DNA from: Nitratifractor sp.
GTDB lineage: Bacteria; Campylobacterota; Campylobacteria; Campylobacterales; Sulfurovaceae
Length of the DNA stretch: 8,081 nt
NCBI GenBank assembly: GCA_015485845.1
Contig: WFSU01000090.1
Location: forward strand, 1-8,081
Reading direction: 5' to 3'
Below the pieces are notes generated by a model. It did not search any database, was not told the DNA's origin, and worked only from the letters and a program-made list of their open reading frames with translations. Shown in pieces: positions 6,495-8,081 of this stretch. The translations under genes and the position numbers were made by a program. Every line of letters begins with the position of its first letter. The stretch's first letter is position 1.

Positions 6495-7058
6495 CTACTG
6501 ACGAAGCGTAATGGGCGTCCCGACACGCACCATCGACCACAATTCCCGCATCCCGCTGTTGGTCAGTGCCACGCATCCGTCTGTCCAGTCTTTGGACAGT
6601 GTGTATGCGTCCCCGTGTCCGTCTGCATTCCAATGGGGCTGGCCGTGTACCGTGATCAAACTTCCCGGATTGACTCCGGCAGCTTTGGCTCGAGCGACAT
6701 CAGAGGCGTTCGGGTATGAGATCGTCATTGCCATGTACTTGATTGCATGACAACGCTTATTGATGATTCGATACGTGCCAATCGGAGTACGCTTGTCCCC
6801 CTGCTTCACCTTGGGTCCCTGATAATCATTGGCGCCCAAAGATACCGGGAACGTTTTAATTACTGATCCGCCGCGATAAAGATACATTTTACGGTCGGAC
6901 TTGTCTACGACAATACTGTCCGCTATTACACCGCCCATCGGTTGCGAACAGCTCCCGCTGTAGGTACCGCCACGTGTACCGCCCGGAGCAGAAGGGCCAC
7001 ACCCCGACAAAAACCATACCATTGCCACAGCCAATACGAGCGTTATTTTGTTTGTCAT
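6495..7058 (-). CDS. YkuD-type L,D-transpeptidase lipoprotein (YafK/ErfK-like)
   Basis: L,D-transpeptidases form 3-3 peptidoglycan cross-links or attach or remove partners on the stem peptides in the periplasm. The 187-residue product has a lipoprotein signal: MTNK, a hydrophobic core, and lipobox LSGC with Cys20 as the lipidated residue. A short Gly/Ser-rich linker follows (21-43). The YkuD domain covers about 46-186: DKSDRKMYLYRGG (52-64), KQGDKRTPIGTYRI (85-98), the His motif ITVHGQP (His138) and the catalytic TDGCVAL with Cys162. A Gly sits before the Cys as in the family pattern. It appears catalytically intact and near minimal in size, with no LysM or other wall-binding domain. ATG at 7058 has AAGGA at 7068-7064. 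It is the first gene of a two-gene unit with the small charged protein. Whether it is a cross-linker, an amidase-like editor or a lipoprotein linker cannot be told from the sequence. Confidence 0.9.
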   Translation of the reverse strand: MTNKITLVLAVAMVWFLSGCGPSAPGGTRGGTYSGSCSQPMGGVIADSIVVDKSDRKMYLYRGGSVIKTFPVSLGANDYQGPKVKQGDKRTPIGTYRIINKRCHAIKYMAMTISYPNASDVARAKAAGVNPGSLITVHGQPHWNADGHGDAYTLSKDWTDGCVALTNSGMRELWSMVRVGTPITLRQ

Positions 7059-7089
7059 AATATTCCTTACTATATTTTTAACTTATGAG

Positions 7090-7098
7090 ATTGTACCA
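7090..7098 (-). promoter_or_regulatory. Candidate extended -10 promoter of the L,D-transpeptidase unit
   Basis: On the minus strand TGGTACAAT (7098-7090) fits TGnTAnAAT. It would start transcription near 7083 and give a leader of about 25 nt ahead of the ATG at 7058. No matching -35 is clear, which is usual for this phylum. Confidence 0.5.
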
Positions 7099-7188
7099 TA
7101 GAAAGGTGTAGGGAATGTTTGATGAGGGGAAAACAGAAAGAAGAAATAGTGAGGCGGGAGAACGAGATAAGGTGGGTATAACATCTCA

Positions 7189-7208
7189 GTCGGGTACCAT
7201 GACCCGAC
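7189..7208 (-). terminator. Hairpin after tpx, possible terminator
   Basis: GTCGGGT (7189-7195) and ACCCGAC (7202-7208) form a perfect 7-bp stem with a 6-nt loop, 7 nt beyond the tpx stop on the minus strand. The sequence after the stem (TGAGATGTTATACC) has no real U-run, so termination may be weak or the stem may only protect the 3' end of the mRNA. Confidence 0.5.
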
Positions 7209-7215
7209 AAGAATA

Positions 7216-7734
7216 TTAGGCCAGTGCTGCTTTGGCGGCGGCAATCGCCTCATCATAATTCGGTTCTTCCGTTACTTCAGGAACCACTTGCTTGTACGTT
7301 ACTTTGCCATCTTTGCCGACTACGAAGATCACGCGGGCACAGAGACCTGCCAGAGGGCCATCGGCGAGAAGAACCCCGTAGGCATTGGCGAAGTCTTTGT
7401 TGCGGAAGTCCGAGCAAACTTTGATGTTGTCCACACCAGCCGCACCACACCAGCGTGCAGCGGCAAAAGGGAGATCCTGAGAAACGGTGACGACCTCTAC
7501 CCCATTAAGCTTCGCAGCTTCGACGTTGAATCGGCGTGTTTCTGCATCACAAGTAGGGGTATCCAGAGAAGGGACAGCCGAAATGAGCTGTACCTTCCCC
7601 TCGCCGCCTACTGTCTCGTTTTGAAGCATGGGATTGCTGTTAACGACGGTCACTACAGGAGCGATGTCACCTACGTTAATTTCGGTTCCAGCAAGATTGC
7701 ACACGGTGTCTTTTTTAAATGTTACTGTTGACAT
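7216..7734 (-). CDS. tpx: Thiol peroxidase, 2-Cys peroxiredoxin
   Basis: Tpx reduces hydrogen peroxide and alkyl hydroperoxides, using thioredoxin as electron donor, and protects microaerophiles and anaerobes. The product has 172 residues, the normal length. The peroxidatic centre SLDTPTCDAETRRFN holds Thr59 and Cys62; the resolving Cys96 lies in SQDLPFAAARWCGAAG; Arg134 in CARVIFVVG is the conserved active-site arginine. These match E. coli Cys61 and Cys95. Three further cysteines (12, 107, 132) are present. ATG at 7734 has AAGGA at 7745-7741 with 6-nt spacing. No signal peptide, so cytosolic, although some Tpx proteins are found in the periplasm. It is a single-gene unit with its own regulatory region (see the FNR-type box) between the rRNA operon and the L,D-transpeptidase gene. 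Confidence 0.97.
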   Translation of the reverse strand: MSTVTFKKDTVCNLAGTEINVGDIAPVVTVVNSNPMLQNETVGGEGKVQLISAVPSLDTPTCDAETRRFNVEAAKLNGVEVVTVSQDLPFAAARWCGAAGVDNIKVCSDFRNKDFANAYGVLLADGPLAGLCARVIFVVGKDGKVTYKQVVPEVTEEPNYDEAIAAAKAALA

Positions 7735-7769
7735 TTTAATTCCTTATGTTTTGTTATAGGAAGAAGTAT

Positions 7770-7775
7770 ATCTTA
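7770..7775 (-). promoter_or_regulatory. Candidate -10 of tpx at FNR class II spacing
   Basis: TAAGAT on the minus strand (7775-7770) keeps the key T, A and final T of a -10. A start at about 7763 puts the centre of the upstream FNR-type box at -41.5, the textbook position for a class II activated promoter, and gives a leader of 29 nt. Other -10-like hexamers nearby are TATACT (7770-7765), TATATT (7790-7785) and an extended TGCTAAAAT (7828-7820). With the last one the box would overlap the start and repress. Confidence 0.4.
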
Positions 7776-7797
7776 AATCGGATAAATATAGTCTTAA

Positions 7798-7811
7798 TTG
7801 ATCAAGATCAA
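7798..7811 (-). promoter_or_regulatory. Perfect FNR/CRP-family operator upstream of tpx
   Basis: TTGAT-CAAG-ATCAA (plus-strand reading) is an exact match to the FNR consensus TTGAT-N4-ATCAA, centred 70 nt upstream of the tpx ATG. tpx is the only gene that starts nearby. Campylobacterota carry several CRP/FNR-family regulators, so which protein binds cannot be told. Anaerobic induction of tpx by FNR is reported in E. coli, which makes the link plausible. Confidence 0.65.
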
Positions 7812-7925
7812 AAAAATAAATTTTAGCACACAAAACTATGGGTAAGAAAGTAACATATGGCCGATAGAAAACATATAGTGTGGAAAAAAGTTTAATGAAG
7901 AAGACTAAAGTAAAGAAAGAAAATT

Positions 7926-8046
7926 CTCAGAGTGGCACTGACCTACGTTCCCACAGACGTAGCCTGCAGTATCATCGGCGCTGGGAGGCTTGACTTCCGG
8001 GTTCGGAATGGAGCCGGGTATGACCCTCCCGCTAGCAGCACCACCG
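7926..8046 (-). rRNA. rrf: 5S ribosomal RNA
   Basis: The minus strand carries the universal 5S core CCATTCCGAACCCGGAAGTC followed by AAGC, then the GCGCCGATGATACTG region and the closing GTAGGTCAGTGCCAC. Helix I forms between GTGGTGCT (8044-8037) and AGTGCCAC (7939-7932) with two G-U pairs. The ends are placed to within a few bases. It is the last rRNA of an operon whose 23S gene lies beyond the right edge. After it comes a T-rich tract on the minus strand (TTTTCTTTCTTTAC) but no separate GC hairpin; helix I plus this tract may end transcription. Confidence 0.95.
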
Positions 8047-8047
8047 A

Positions 8048-8081
8048 GAGAAGAATAAACACCTTAGTGTTCATGCTTCTC
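8048..8081 (-). other. Hairpin in the 23S-5S rRNA spacer
   Basis: A symmetrical structure has an outer stem GAGAAG/CTTCTC (8048-8053 with 8076-8081), two 4-nt internal loops, an inner stem AACAC/GTGTT (8058-8062 with 8067-8071) and a 4-nt loop. It abuts the 5' end of 5S rRNA, so a role in rRNA processing is likely. The spacer continues past the window, so the outer stem may be longer than seen. Confidence 0.5.

Noticed and set aside
6490..6633. N-terminal extension of the small charged protein to a start at 6633
   Set aside because: It would overlap the catalytic end of the L,D-transpeptidase gene out of frame and adds Arg-rich shadow sequence; ATG at 6489 follows the upstream stop by 5 nt.
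7059..7188. Possible small gene or RNA between tpx and the L,D-transpeptidase gene
   Set aside because: Apart from the promoter and ribosome binding site of the transpeptidase gene, I saw no frame with a good start and no convincing structure.
7812..7925. Possible tRNA or small RNA between tpx and 5S rRNA
   Set aside because: The stretch is AT-rich with no cloverleaf or conserved TPsiC-type sequence; only promoter-like hexamers are visible.

Overview
The window looks like chromosomal DNA of a Campylobacterota (epsilonproteobacterial) species, most likely a free-living Sulfurovum/Sulfurimonas-type organism. The reasons are a futalosine-pathway menaquinone gene (mqnD), a compact MurB of 258 residues, extended TGnTAnAAT promoters, a Tpx peroxidase and moderate GC content with AT-rich intergenic DNA. 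The assignment is by gene style; there is not enough rRNA here to place it.

Region by region: (1) Positions 1-3491, minus strand, are one unbroken reading frame that runs off the left edge. It encodes the first 1163 residues of a large secreted protein: signal peptide, several beta-rich DUF11-like modules with paired cysteines, one clear SdrD_B-type domain and the start of another module. The C-terminus is outside the window, so its anchoring cannot be seen. (2) A 219-bp divergent intergenic region carries promoters for this gene and for mqnD. (3) On the plus strand lie mqnD, a possible 38-codon ORF with a foldable leader, an AT-rich Abi-like HEPN protein gene, and murB. The last two overlap by 11 nt. 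The Abi-like gene differs in base composition from both neighbours and looks like an inserted defence cargo gene. (4) A convergent gap of 59 bp between murB and the minus-strand genes carries heptanucleotide tandem repeats. (5) On the minus strand, a YkuD-type L,D-transpeptidase lipoprotein gene is followed after 5 nt by a gene for a small charged helical protein of unknown function. (6) tpx, minus strand, has a perfect FNR-family box (TTGAT-N4-ATCAA) placed at class II activator spacing from a candidate -10. (7) A 5S rRNA gene and part of the 23S-5S spacer, minus strand, end the window.

Functional themes are cell envelope (surface protein, MurB, L,D-transpeptidase), anaerobic respiration and redox (menaquinone synthesis, Tpx with an FNR-type site), and phage defence. 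The clearest accessory element is the Abi-like gene with its leader. The most distinctive protein is the giant DUF11/SdrD_B surface protein. I saw no CRISPR array, transposase, tRNA or integrase.
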